DNA of 64,000 nucleotides from Campylobacter fetus subsp. testudinum 03-427 (GTDB lineage: Bacteria; Campylobacterota; Campylobacteria; Campylobacterales; Campylobacteraceae). The DNA lies in contig CP006833.1 of assembly GCA_000495505.1 (NCBI GenBank), positions 620,001-684,000 of the forward strand, in the 5' to 3' direction. Shown in pieces: positions 10,202 to 19,178 of this stretch. Below the pieces are notes generated by a model. It searched no databases. It was not told where the DNA came from and saw only the letters and a program-made list of their open reading frames with translations. Every line of letters starts with the position of its first letter. Positions within the stretch are counted from its first letter, which is position 1. Position numbers and translations under genes: made by a program.

Positions 10202-10947
10202 ATAATATACTCTATCTCTTGGTTTTCACCGTTTATAAGTCTAAAAATTTCAGCTTTGATCTCAAAATACTTTGCAGAGTTTGGCTGAAATTTTGGATTT
10301 TTAAGCTGTTTTATGATCTTTCCGCTATGTAAAACTACTATTTTATCCCCTAAAAACAGCGCTTCATCTATATCGTGAGTTACAAATATCACAGTGGAGT
10401 TTGTGGCTACATTTTTAAGTTCGCTTTGTAAATTTGCTCTAGTTATAGGATCAAGCGCAGAAAATGGTTCGTCTAAAAACAGCACTTTTGGATTTAAGCT
10501 AAGAGCTCTTGCTATGGCGACTCGTTGCTGCTGACCTCCGCTTAGTGAGTGCGGATAAAAACTTTCTTTACTATCCAAATGTACTAAATTTAAGAACTTT
10601 TTAGCTGTTTTTTCAAGCTCATTTTTGTCTTTTACTCCTGAACATTTTAGGGCAAATTTGATATTATCAATTGCTTTCATCCACGGCATTAAAGAGTAGT
10701 TTTGGGTTATGATCTGACGTGATTTATGAGCAGTGATCTGTTTTTTAAATTTGACGTTGTCTATTTCTACTTCGCCGCTATCAAAAAAGCTATGACCACT
10801 TAAAATCTTAAGCAAAGTAGTCTTTCCAGAACCGCTAGCTCCAAGCAACACGCAAAATTCGTTTTTTTCTATATTTAAATTTATATCATTTAAGATCTGC
10901 GTAGTTTCGAACGATTTTTTTAGATTAGAGATTTTTATCATATCCAA
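10198..10947 (-). CDS. ABC transporter ATP-binding protein (SsuB/TauB type)
   Basis: ATPase of a nitrate/sulfonate/taurine-type importer, 249 residues. Walker A is GASGSGKTTL, the signature LSGGQQQRVAIARAL, Walker B VLFLDEPFSALD, and the H-loop VTHDIDEA. It is the last gene of a five-gene minus-strand operon and overlaps the permease gene by 23 bases. The partners are the permease (10925-11662) and the binding protein (11664-12581). The substrate is inferred to be a small organosulfur or similar anion from the family and from the neighbouring SfnB-like flavoprotein; sequence alone does not fix it. Confidence 0.9.
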   Translation of the reverse strand: MDMIKISNLKKSFETTQILNDINLNIEKNEFCVLLGASGSGKTTLLKILSGHSFFDSGEVEIDNVKFKKQITAHKSRQIITQNYSLMPWMKAIDNIKFALKCSGVKDKNELEKTAKKFLNLVHLDSKESFYPHSLSGGQQQRVAIARALSLNPKVLFLDEPFSALDPITRANLQSELKNVATNSTVIFVTHDIDEALFLGDKIVVLHSGKIIKQLKNPKFQPNSAKYFEIKAEIFRLINGENQEIEYII

Positions 10948-11662
10948 ACTTCCTTGAAATTTGTTTTTCGATCAAACAAAATAGCTGATTTATAACCAAG
11001 CCTACTACGCCTATGACGCAGATCACGGCTAAAACTATGTCTATTCTAAGCTGATTTCTAGCGTCTATGATTAAGTATCCAAGTCCTGTTTGTGCTCCTA
11101 ACATTTCGCCGACGACTAAGTTTATCCAAGCCAAAGACGCTGCTAGTTTAAGCCCTGATATGAGCATAAGAAAACTGGAGGGAAATATCACTCCGCTTAG
11201 TACTTGCCACTTTGAAGCACCAAAGTTTTTTGATACGATTATCAACTCTTTTGGTACGTCGCGCACCGCTTTTGAAGCTAGCAAAAGTACAGGAAAAAAC
11301 ACGGCGTAAGATATGATAAATATAGTAGGTTTATCTCCTATACCAAAGATGATAAGGACTAGTGGCACCCAAGCTATGGGCGATACTGGACGCAGTAAAT
11401 TTATGATAGGATCAAAAGCTATGCCTACTTTTGGAAATAATCCAAAGATAAATCCTACGAAAATCCCACCACTAAGTCCAGCGACTAATCCCCAAAAATA
11501 GCGATAAAGTGAGTCTATAATGCCTATTTGAAGTACGCCTTTTTGCACTATCTCACATAGGGCTATAAAACTCTCTTTTGGTGATGGTATAAGCTCGTCG
11601 CTTCCAAGCTGCCATAATCCAAGCAGGGCAAAAATGGTTAAAATTTGATAAAAGTATTTCAT
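10925..11662 (-). CDS. ABC transporter permease (SsuC/TauC type)
   Basis: Integral membrane permease of 245 residues with about six hydrophobic segments. The coupling-helix region that docks onto the ATPase is recognisable around SKNFGASKWQVLSGVIFPSSFLM, which follows the EAA-loop pattern of the BPD_transp_1 family. The N-terminus MKYFYQILTIFALLGLWQL is a first membrane segment. It is separated from the binding-protein gene by a single base and overlaps the ATPase gene, so the three are translated together. Family: nitrate/sulfonate/bicarbonate importers. Confidence 0.88.
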   Translation of the reverse strand: MKYFYQILTIFALLGLWQLGSDELIPSPKESFIALCEIVQKGVLQIGIIDSLYRYFWGLVAGLSGGIFVGFIFGLFPKVGIAFDPIINLLRPVSPIAWVPLVLIIFGIGDKPTIFIISYAVFFPVLLLASKAVRDVPKELIIVSKNFGASKWQVLSGVIFPSSFLMLISGLKLAASLAWINLVVGEMLGAQTGLGYLIIDARNQLRIDIVLAVICVIGVVGLVINQLFCLIEKQISRKFGYDKNL

Positions 11663-11663
11663 T

Positions 11664-12581
11664 TCATACCGCCAAATAGCTATCTATGTTTAAATTTAAA
11701 AGAGCTTTGTTAGCTAGATTATTTTTTATCAAAAACTCTTTAAGCCGCTCTAAATCCTCTTTTTTAATACTCAAATCATCATAAGAGGCGATATCTTGAT
11801 CTAGTATATTTCTTATGATTTTATGGTTTTGCCCTAGCAAATCTCCACCTAAAAGGCTTGCTTCATTATGGTTTTTAGATATAAAATGAGCAGCTTTTTT
11901 AAAACTTTCTAAGATTTCATCAAAACCATTTAAATTTAATATATCTTCGTGAAAGTTCAAAATACAGCATATATGGGATTTTTCTATATCTTTACTGAAA
12001 ATCAAATTCTTAGCTCTGTTTTTGGATACGGCTAACTGACCAAAAGGCTCTGCGACTATGTACGCATCAAGCCTTCTGCTAAGCAGAGCAAAAGGCATTT
12101 CAGTAGGCGCCATATCTATAATATTTACCTTGTTTTTTAAATTTGAACTCTCCAAAAGTTTATCTAGTAAAAAATAATGCGTACTAAAACGAGATGGAAT
12201 TCCTATATTTTTACCTTTTAAATCTTGCAAATTTGATATATCATTTCTTACTACAAGTGCTGAACCGTTTTTATGCGCTGCTAGGACGGCTTTTATCTTA
12301 ACTCCACTTGCTCTTAGCATAAGTCCAAGAGGAGCTAGTAAAAACGCTGCGTCTATCGCTTTGCTTCTTAGTGCTTCGCTAAGATCTGCCCAGTTTGAAA
12401 ACTTAACTGGGATTATCTCATAGTTTGGGTGCTTGTAAAGCTCTTTTGCTATGATGATGAGATGATCTGTTATAGGTAAAAATCCTACTTTTATAGGAAT
12501 TTTAAGCTCGCTTGCTAGAGTTTTTGATGTGTGAAACGCCAAAAAACTTGCTAAAAATCCAAGTGCGTATCTCCTTGTCAT
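11664..12581 (-). CDS. ABC transporter substrate-binding protein (SsuA-like)
   Basis: Periplasmic binding protein of about 305 residues in the NMT1/SsuA fold (IKVGFLPITDHLIIIAKELY; later GKNIGIPSRFSTHYFLLDKLL). The likely start is the ATG at 12581 (MTRRYALGFLASFLAF), which overlaps the upstream stop as ATGA; an ATG 21 bases earlier is less likely. The N-terminus carries an RR pair followed by a hydrophobic stretch and TLAS, so it could be a Tat or Sec signal peptide. It feeds the permease and ATPase encoded next. The ligand is unknown; SsuA relatives bind sulfonates, taurine, nitrate or pyrimidine precursors. Confidence 0.85.
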   Translation of the reverse strand: MTRRYALGFLASFLAFHTSKTLASELKIPIKVGFLPITDHLIIIAKELYKHPNYEIIPVKFSNWADLSEALRSKAIDAAFLLAPLGLMLRASGVKIKAVLAAHKNGSALVVRNDISNLQDLKGKNIGIPSRFSTHYFLLDKLLESSNLKNKVNIIDMAPTEMPFALLSRRLDAYIVAEPFGQLAVSKNRAKNLIFSKDIEKSHICCILNFHEDILNLNGFDEILESFKKAAHFISKNHNEASLLGGDLLGQNHKIIRNILDQDIASYDDLSIKKEDLERLKEFLIKNNLANKALLNLNIDSYLAV

Positions 12582-13636
12582 GAGGCGACCTTGTGTTTCC
12601 ATTTTGTTATGCAGCCGCTACCTTTTTTTATATCATCTATCTCTTTTAAAAGATGTTTTATACTAGGAGTTACTATAAGTACGAAGTTTCCTTCTCGTTG
12701 CACTCTAGCTGCTTTTGCATTTTTAAAATACCCTTTTGTTCCACTAAACAAAACTGCCGCGTTCGTCGCTTTTTGTGTTAGAAGCGACGCGTCAAGTCTA
12801 AGCTCTAAAATCTCAAGCGAACTTACTAAATTTATATTAAAAGCTCTGCTTTCAACTCTCTTTAACAGTTCATCAAGTTCAAGCTTTAAACTCTCATAGC
12901 TAAAAGGTAGATACGCGTTTATATGAGAGTGAGTTTTGTTTGAACGCTCTATCACTTCTAAACTCGCATTTATGATACCAGCGGCGATTCCTGCTTGAAG
13001 CAAGATAAATCCCGGAGTGATCTTGATCAAATAGCTATAGATATCGTTTGTTAATATATCGCTATCGGGCAAAAAGTACTCTTTTAGGGTTACTGATTTT
13101 GTCGCTGAGCCCTCAAGCGCGCTGTATTTGATATGTTCGCTGAGTTTTACTCTCTCATCGCACCTTATAACTCCCATTATCGGTTCGTTTTCATCCAAAG
13201 CTATAGCTCCAAATACGCTTCCTTGTTCGATATTTGACACCCAAGCAAGAGTTCCCTCAACGATATATCCACCACTTACTCTTGTCGCTTTTAGCTGGTT
13301 TTTTTCTATACCAGCAAATGCTTTCATAGGATTTGACAGCGCTGTTCCGCCTAAAATTTCAGCTTTTTTTAATTTTGGTAAAAGTTCGTTTTTAAGGTTT
13401 TCGTTGTCGCTATTTAGTAGATACCAGATAAGTGCAAATTGGCACCACATGCAAAATCCGGTTGTCCCGCAAATTTCAGCTACTTTAGATATGTTTGATA
13501 TAGCTTTAAATAGATCTTCTCTTTGATCTAAAACGCTAAAATATCCGCTAGTTCCGAGTTCATTTATGATATCTTTTGCATAAATTCCCTCTGCGTCGAT
13601 ACGAGGTGCAAGGTTTGCTAATTTTTGTAGTGCCAT
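12578..13636 (-). CDS. Acyl-CoA dehydrogenase-fold flavoprotein (SfnB/DszC-like)
   Basis: A 352-residue protein of the acyl-CoA dehydrogenase superfamily. N-terminal helical domain MALQKLANLAPRIDAEG; middle beta domain with GTALSNPMKAFAGIE and VSGGYIVEGTLAWVSNIEQG; C-terminal helices ending in KNAKAARVQREGNFVLIVTPS. Members linked to SsuABC-type transporters (SfnB, DszC) are FMN-dependent monooxygenases or oxidoreductases acting on organosulfur compounds. The context here, with a sulfonate-type importer and an OsmC protein, makes that likelier than fatty-acid oxidation. It follows the OsmC gene by 18 bases and overlaps the binding-protein gene by 4. Substrate and exact reaction are not known. 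Confidence 0.75.
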   Translation of the reverse strand: MALQKLANLAPRIDAEGIYAKDIINELGTSGYFSVLDQREDLFKAISNISKVAEICGTTGFCMWCQFALIWYLLNSDNENLKNELLPKLKKAEILGGTALSNPMKAFAGIEKNQLKATRVSGGYIVEGTLAWVSNIEQGSVFGAIALDENEPIMGVIRCDERVKLSEHIKYSALEGSATKSVTLKEYFLPDSDILTNDIYSYLIKITPGFILLQAGIAAGIINASLEVIERSNKTHSHINAYLPFSYESLKLELDELLKRVESRAFNINLVSSLEILELRLDASLLTQKATNAAVLFSGTKGYFKNAKAARVQREGNFVLIVTPSIKHLLKEIDDIKKGSGCITKWKHKVAS

Positions 13637-13654
13637 TTTTAATCCTTTTTAAAT

Positions 13655-14185
13655 TTATTTAACTTCTAAATTTACATTTCTAAGCAGAGTATTTGCAACA
13701 GGTGAATACTTAAGCGCGTGAGCGATAAGAGCGTCGTTTGCCGCTTTGTCTGCATTGCTTTGTAGATCAACTTTTACTCTAACATCGGTAAATCCAAGAG
13801 GCTTTTCGCTTAGATCTCCTGTTCCCCAAACTGCAGTTATATTTAGATCGCCCTCAAGTTCTACTTCAAGCTTTGTTATAACTATGTTTTGCGCGATCGC
13901 GTTTGCGTGAATTCCCACTGCTATACAACTTCCAAGAGCTGCTAAAACTGCTTCGCTAGGATTTGGCGCAGTGTCTTCTCCAAGCAACGTAGGCGGCTCA
14001 TCTACTATGTATGCAGGTAGATTTCTTATGTAGTTTGCATGGCGAAACTTACCCTCTGCAACTGTGCGACACTTAAGTGTCTTTATAACATCTGGATTTT
14101 CTTTTCCGGCTTTGATAAGAGCTTCAAGACCAGCCTTATCTATAGGGTCTAGTCTTGTACAAGAATTGATAGCGCAATTTGCCAT
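13655..14185 (-). CDS. OsmC family protein lacking the second cysteine
   Basis: OsmC/Ohr-fold protein, 176 residues, first gene of the minus-strand operon. The first conserved cysteine motif is visible as APNPSEAVLAALGSCIAVG, equivalent to the NPEE...C motif of the peroxidatic cysteine. The second motif, normally CPV/IS, reads KYSPVANTL, so the second redox cysteine is replaced by Tyr-Ser. Two N-terminal cysteines (NCAINSC) and one in TLKCRTVAEG are extra. It may therefore not be a classical thiol peroxidase. A 19-bp inverted repeat lies 25 bases before its start. Confidence 0.85.
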   Translation of the reverse strand: MANCAINSCTRLDPIDKAGLEALIKAGKENPDVIKTLKCRTVAEGKFRHANYIRNLPAYIVDEPPTLLGEDTAPNPSEAVLAALGSCIAVGIHANAIAQNIVITKLEVELEGDLNITAVWGTGDLSEKPLGFTDVRVKVDLQSNADKAANDALIAHALKYSPVANTLLRNVNLEVK

Positions 14186-14209
14186 TTTGTGTCCTTTATT
14201 AATATATTT

Positions 14210-14228
14210 AAAAGATATACTATCTTTT
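14210..14228. promoter_or_regulatory. Perfect 8-bp inverted repeat upstream of the osmC-like operon
   Basis: AAAAGATA and TATCTTTT are separated by TAC in the divergent region between the OsmC-like operon and mutS2. It begins 25 bases upstream of the osmC-like start, a usual place for an operator. It could also be chance in AT-rich DNA. The rest of 14186-14360 is AT-rich with no clear gene; TATACTATA-like sequence near 14309 could serve mutS2. Confidence 0.35.
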
Positions 14229-14360
14229 TTATGTTGAGATTATAACAATAAAATCATAACTTGTCAATATAAAGTTAAATAATATATTTTTTAATATAAA
14301 TCAAAGTATATACTATATAAAGCTTCATAAGTATTTTTATGATAAAATAATTGGTAAAAA

Positions 14361-16586
14361 ATGATTAATAATTTGGAAATTTTAATGAAAGAACTATTTA
14401 GAAAGTTAGACTTAAATGAGTATTTGGAGAAATTTAACTCACTTTTAGCTAGAGAAAAGCCGCTTTTTATGAGCGGGGATAGTAAGTTGAATTACGAAAA
14501 ATTAACTGAGATATCTATTTTAAATTTAAAGTCGCCAAGTATGGTGGCAAATCTTGATGATGCACTCGCGAGGCTTGCAAAGCAAGGTATCTTGCATATC
14601 AGTGAGATTTATGAATTTGTTAAGATAATAGACTATTTTGAGTATCTAAAAAAGCTCAAATTTGAAAATAAGATGAAAACTTATCTTGATAAGATAGAAA
14701 TTCCTAGTCAAATATCTAAAATTTGTTCGTATTTTGATAATGAAGGCGAGTTTAAAGAGAGCATTGATGAGCGTTTAATCGGCATAAATGCAGCTTTTAA
14801 AAACAAAAAAGATGAGATAAACGCTGAGCTAAAAAGACTTATTTATACAAAAAGTATCGCTCCATATCTCGTCGATACTCAAATTCACTTTATAAACGAT
14901 AACGAAGCTCTTTTGGTTCGCGGCGGATTTAACCACGTTTTAAAAGGCAGTGTTATAGCTAGAAGTAGTGGTGGGTATTTTTACGTATTGCCCGCAAATA
15001 TCTCAAAACTAAAAAGCGAACAGCGTGATCTGCTTGATAAAAAAGATGAGATTATATTTGAGCATTCAAAATTGATAAGTTCTATTTTTAGCAAAAATCT
15101 TATGTTTTTAAAATTTATAAACTCTGCTTTTGACCACGTCGATGCTCTTATAGCTAGAGTTATGATGGCAAAACTTGGTGATTTAAACTTTGTTTTGAGT
15201 GACTCAAGTAATGATATCGTTTTGAACGAATTTGCTCATCCTGCGCTTAAAAATCCTAAGCGAGTTAGCGTGAGTTTTAAAGGTAAGATCTTGCTTATCA
15301 CCGGAGTGAATGCCGGTGGAAAAAGTATGCTGTTAAAAAGCATACTAAGTGCAGCTATTTTAGCAAAGTATCTGCTTCCTATGAGTATAAACTCTGAGCA
15401 TAGTAAAATCGGCTCTTTTAAAGAGTTTGATACGATTATAGAAGATCCGCAAAACGCTAAAAACGATATATCTACATTTGCAGGCAGAATGCTACATTTT
15501 AGCGGGCTTTTTGGTAAAAAATCTTTACTGATAGGAGTTGATGAGATAGAGCTGGGAACGGACTTTGAAGAGGCGGCCAGTCTTTATAGCGTTATCATAG
15601 ATAAACTTTTAGAAAATGATATAAAAATGGTCATAACAACCCACCATAAACGTCTTGCGATGTTGCTTGCTAAGAGTTCTGAAGTGGAGCTTTTAGCCGC
15701 ACTTTATGATGAAGCAAATTCACGCCCAAAGTATGAGTTTTTAGCCGGTACTATAGGCAAATCTTACGCTTTTGAAACGGCTGCTCGTTATGGGATACCA
15801 TCAAATTTAGTAGCTTTAGCTAAGAAAACTTACGGCGAGGATAAAGAAAATTTAAATGAAGCCATAAGCAAAGCGATAAATTTAGAAATGGAGCTAAAAG
15901 TTAAACTAAATGATGCAAATTTAAAAGAAGAGAAGCTAAACTCGCTTTTACAGAGTTTAAAAGATCAAAAAGAAAAAGCTGATCAAACTTTAAGAAGCAG
16001 TTTAAATCATCTTGAAATAGAGTATTACAAAGCGATAAACGAAGCAAAAAGAGGAATAAATTTAAAAGATATAAAAGATAAACAAAGAAGCGTAAATAAA
16101 GCAAACGAGCTAGTTTCAAGCATACAAAAGCCTCAAATTTCGCTTGAACCTTTAAATTTAAAAATCGGAGATAGAGTAAAATATGAAAAAATCAAAGGTG
16201 AAATACTTAGTTTAAATAAAAATGAGGCGACTATCTTAAGTGATGGCTTGAAACTTAGAGTTCCTATAAATTTGTTAAAAAGAAGTGGAAATCAACCCAA
16301 CATTCCTCAAAAAAATATAAACGTAAAAGTGCAAAAACCTACAAACGCTAGTGTAGTGATAGATCTTCACGGACTTAGAAGCGAAGAGGCGATAGCCAGA
16401 CTTGATAAGTTTATCTCTGATAGTCTTGTAATGGGGTTTGATGAGGTTTTGATAAAGCACGGGATCGGCACTGGAAAACTCGCTTACGCAGTAAAAGAGT
16501 TTTTAAAATCCCATCCCAGCGTAAAGGCTTTCAAAGACGCAGCGCCAAACGAGGGCGGTTTTGGCTCTAAGGTTGTTAAATTATAA
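14361..16586 (+). CDS. mutS2: Endonuclease MutS2
   Basis: MutS-family ATPase with a C-terminal Smr nuclease domain, 741 residues. The lever/clamp region comes first, then Walker A GVNAGGKSMLLKSIL, Walker B SLLIGVDEIELGTDFEEAA and the signature THHKRLAML. A coiled coil follows at about residues 495-580, then a KOW-like segment (IGDRVKYEKIKGEILSL). The Smr domain carries VIDLHGLRSEEAI and the catalytic-loop motif IKHGIGTGKL. MutS2 acts in antirecombination or ribosome rescue in various bacteria. The ATG at 14361 is used; one at 14385 is the alternative. Confidence 0.96.
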   Translation: MINNLEILMKELFRKLDLNEYLEKFNSLLAREKPLFMSGDSKLNYEKLTEISILNLKSPSMVANLDDALARLAKQGILHISEIYEFVKIIDYFEYLKKLKFENKMKTYLDKIEIPSQISKICSYFDNEGEFKESIDERLIGINAAFKNKKDEINAELKRLIYTKSIAPYLVDTQIHFINDNEALLVRGGFNHVLKGSVIARSSGGYFYVLPANISKLKSEQRDLLDKKDEIIFEHSKLISSIFSKNLMFLKFINSAFDHVDALIARVMMAKLGDLNFVLSDSSNDIVLNEFAHPALKNPKRVSVSFKGKILLITGVNAGGKSMLLKSILSAAILAKYLLPMSINSEHSKIGSFKEFDTIIEDPQNAKNDISTFAGRMLHFSGLFGKKSLLIGVDEIELGTDFEEAASLYSVIIDKLLENDIKMVITTHHKRLAMLLAKSSEVELLAALYDEANSRPKYEFLAGTIGKSYAFETAARYGIPSNLVALAKKTYGEDKENLNEAISKAINLEMELKVKLNDANLKEEKLNSLLQSLKDQKEKADQTLRSSLNHLEIEYYKAINEAKRGINLKDIKDKQRSVNKANELVSSIQKPQISLEPLNLKIGDRVKYEKIKGEILSLNKNEATILSDGLKLRVPINLLKRSGNQPNIPQKNINVKVQKPTNASVVIDLHGLRSEEAIARLDKFISDSLVMGFDEVLIKHGIGTGKLAYAVKEFLKSHPSVKAFKDAAPNEGGFGSKVVKL

Positions 16587-16626
16587 TGTTTTGTATATTT
16601 TCACAAATAAAAGCTATTTTTTTAGA

Positions 16627-16632
16627 TATAAT
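16627..16632 (+). promoter_or_regulatory. -10 box (TATAAT) upstream of the GGDEF/EAL gene
   Basis: Perfect TATAAT in the context TTTAGATATAATGCGG, 21 bases before the start of the next gene. It matches the Campylobacter sigma-70 consensus, in which only the extended -10 is well conserved. Confidence 0.55.
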
Positions 16633-16652
16633 GCGGAAATTTAATAAATAAA

Positions 16653-18563
16653 ATGTTGGATAAAATGTCAAATAGGGTTTTGATAGCACCTTTAATTCTT
16701 ATTATTTTTCTTTTTTTAATAGCAAATTTTGCTCTTTTTTATATGAAATTTGTAGAAATTTATGATATGAATGGCACGTTTGATTACTGCAAAGATAGCA
16801 AAAGCACTATTCATTTTATAAAAAATTATATAGATGGCGCAAACGATGAAGATAGCGTAAATAAAAGACTTAAGAGTCTTGATTTTTTGTATTTGAAAGG
16901 TGTTATTTTAGATATAAACGGTTCTAAATTTGAAACTAAGTATAAATTTGGAAACGATACGAGTGAGTTTGATGTTTTAAGTGATTATCCAGATGCGAAA
17001 GATAAGTTAAAAAATACAAATATTCCGTTTTTTGCTAAAAAAATACTCTTAAATAATAAAGTAGAAATTTCATATATCGAAAAAATAGATGAAAATAGAG
17101 CTATCGGGTATGAAAAGATCGTGCCTTTTAAGATAAACACTATATGCTCAAAAGAGTTTTTAGAATGGTTTTATACGAATATGTTTTTTAGCCTTATCGC
17201 AGGGGTTGTATTTATGATAACTGCGATTTGTGTAATGCTTAAGTTTTATTTTATGCTAAAAAGGACGATGAGACTAGATAACATAGAAATGAAGCGTATA
17301 AATAGGCTTTTAGAGATAAAAAATAGAGCTTTAAGAAAAGAGCTTTACGTAGATAATCTTACGAATATGTCAAGTAGATATAAGCTTGAAAAAGATATAG
17401 CGAGTTTAAAACATCCAAAAATAATCATTATAGATATAGATGATTTTAGCAATATAAGCGATTATTACGGAGAGATGATTGCAAATAGAGTTTTGATAGA
17501 AGTATCATCTGCTATAAAAGAATTTGCAAAGCTAAATGGACTTATCGCTTATAATTTTAGGCTTGATAAGTTTGTACTTTTAGAAGATAGCGAGTTTGAT
17601 ATAGATAGATATGAGGCTATAGCAAATGATTTGATAGATAAATTTAAAGGTTATATAATACATATAAACGATGAGCGCGGTGAAAATATATTTATAGAAA
17701 TTTGTTGTAGTATAGGTTTTTGTCTTGATTATAAAGATTCTATTAAAAAGGCTTTAATGGCTTTGAAAAGAGCCAAACAAGAGCATAAAGATTATCTTTG
17801 TTACTTTACTTATATGGATACTACTAAAGAGTATATAAGACGCAAAAGACATTCTCATATAATTAGCAATGCTATTATGAATAACCAAATAGTTCCGTAT
17901 TTTCAACCCATTTTCGATAAAGATAGAAACGTTATAAAGTATGAAGCTTTAGTTAGAATAGTAAATAACGAAGATGGAGTTTTGTTGCCCGGTATATTTA
18001 TAAAAGATTCAAAACTGATAAAAAGATACGCTTACATTACAAAAACTATCGTTGAAAAATGCTTTTTACAAGCTAAGCTTAATCCTAATGTGGTTATATC
18101 GGTAAATATAAGTATAGAAGATATGATAGATGGAGATGTTAGTGCTTTTATAATAGAAAAATTAAGCCAAATGCAAGTTGCTAAACAGATAGTTTTTGAG
18201 GTTTTAGAAGATGAAAATATGGAAGATCCAGATAGGGTAAAAAGCTTTATAGATAAAGTTAGAAGAATGGGCTCAAAGATAGCTATAGACGACTTTGGAA
18301 GCGGCTATAGTAATTTTTCTTATATATTAAAAATCAAACCAGACTACTTGAAGATAGACGGCTCTATCATAAAACGCGTAAGTACGCATGAGGATTCATA
18401 TATTGTGGTTTCTGCTATAGTCGCTTTTGCTAAAAAATTAGGTATCAAAACGATAGCTGAGTTTGTATATAATGAAAGTATATTCAGAAGATGTATAGAA
18501 ATAGGAGTCGATGAGTTTCAAGGATTTTATCTTGGTGAACCAAATGATAAATTTATAGATTAG
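16653..18563 (+). CDS. Membrane GGDEF/EAL protein with degenerate GGDEF
   Basis: Predicted cyclic-di-GMP phosphodiesterase of 636 residues. A transmembrane segment at about residues 6-30, a sensory region of about 140 residues and a second membrane segment near 178-200 give a periplasmic sensor. The GGDEF domain is degenerate: the signature position reads FRLDKF instead of GGDEF, so cyclase activity is unlikely. The EAL domain keeps YEALVRI, the glutamate in FEVLEDEN, IDDFGSGYSN, the lysine in LKIDGSII, IAEFV and FQGFYLGEP, so it is probably an active phosphodiesterase. The LysE-type gene follows after 9 bases. No ligand can be named. Confidence 0.9.
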   Translation: MLDKMSNRVLIAPLILIIFLFLIANFALFYMKFVEIYDMNGTFDYCKDSKSTIHFIKNYIDGANDEDSVNKRLKSLDFLYLKGVILDINGSKFETKYKFGNDTSEFDVLSDYPDAKDKLKNTNIPFFAKKILLNNKVEISYIEKIDENRAIGYEKIVPFKINTICSKEFLEWFYTNMFFSLIAGVVFMITAICVMLKFYFMLKRTMRLDNIEMKRINRLLEIKNRALRKELYVDNLTNMSSRYKLEKDIASLKHPKIIIIDIDDFSNISDYYGEMIANRVLIEVSSAIKEFAKLNGLIAYNFRLDKFVLLEDSEFDIDRYEAIANDLIDKFKGYIIHINDERGENIFIEICCSIGFCLDYKDSIKKALMALKRAKQEHKDYLCYFTYMDTTKEYIRRKRHSHIISNAIMNNQIVPYFQPIFDKDRNVIKYEALVRIVNNEDGVLLPGIFIKDSKLIKRYAYITKTIVEKCFLQAKLNPNVVISVNISIEDMIDGDVSAFIIEKLSQMQVAKQIVFEVLEDENMEDPDRVKSFIDKVRRMGSKIAIDDFGSGYSNFSYILKIKPDYLKIDGSIIKRVSTHEDSYIVVSAIVAFAKKLGIKTIAEFVYNESIFRRCIEIGVDEFQGFYLGEPNDKFID

Positions 18564-18572
18564 CGGAGAAAA

Positions 18573-19175
18573 ATGATGGAGAGTTTTATTCAAGGGTTGT
18601 TTTTTGGATGGGGCGCAGCTGTACCTATCGGCCCTATAAACGTACTTATAATGTCTTATGCTTTAAAATCGTATAAGCTAGGAGTCGCTACTGGACTTGG
18701 GGCTATGAGCGTCGATGTTTTGTATCTTGTTTTGCTTAGTTTTGGAGTGCTGCAAATTTTAAATCAGCCTATTTTATTTAATATATTGGCAATTTTTGGT
18801 TCTTTATTTTTACTTTATATAGCGTATTTAACTTATAAAAGTGCTGATAAATTGATTGGTCAAGATTCAAATTTAAAAGAGAATTCTTTTGTTGGCTGCT
18901 TTGTAAAAGGGGCTTTTTTAAATTTAATAAATCCGTATATAATAGGCTTTTGGCTATCGGTATCTAGTTTTGCTGCTAAAAGTTCTAGCACGACTTTAAG
19001 TTTAGCGGGTCTTATAGTGGCTATAGGAATTTGGATTTTGGGGCTTCCGTTTGGAGTAAGTCGTTCAAAACGTTTTATTTCTCAAGGCGTAGCAAAAATA
19101 TTTGCATATCTTTCTGCTGGTTTGATGGCAGTTTTTGCTATTATGTTACTTTTTAACACATTTTTTAAAGGCTAA
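18573..19175 (+). CDS. LysE/RhtB family amino-acid exporter
   Basis: Membrane protein of 200 residues with about six hydrophobic segments. The LysE-family N-terminus is recognisable as FFGWGAAVPIGPINVLIMSYAL. A second family hallmark is the segment KGAFLNLINPYIIGFWLS. Members export lysine, threonine, homoserine lactones or similar; the substrate here is unknown. It starts at the tandem ATGATG after a GGAG site and lies 3 bases before dapE, an enzyme of lysine synthesis. That makes lysine or a related amino acid a plausible but unproven substrate. Confidence 0.85.
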   Translation: MMESFIQGLFFGWGAAVPIGPINVLIMSYALKSYKLGVATGLGAMSVDVLYLVLLSFGVLQILNQPILFNILAIFGSLFLLYIAYLTYKSADKLIGQDSNLKENSFVGCFVKGAFLNLINPYIIGFWLSVSSFAAKSSSTTLSLAGLIVAIGIWILGLPFGVSRSKRFISQGVAKIFAYLSAGLMAVFAIMLLFNTFFKG

Positions 19176-19178
19176 ATA

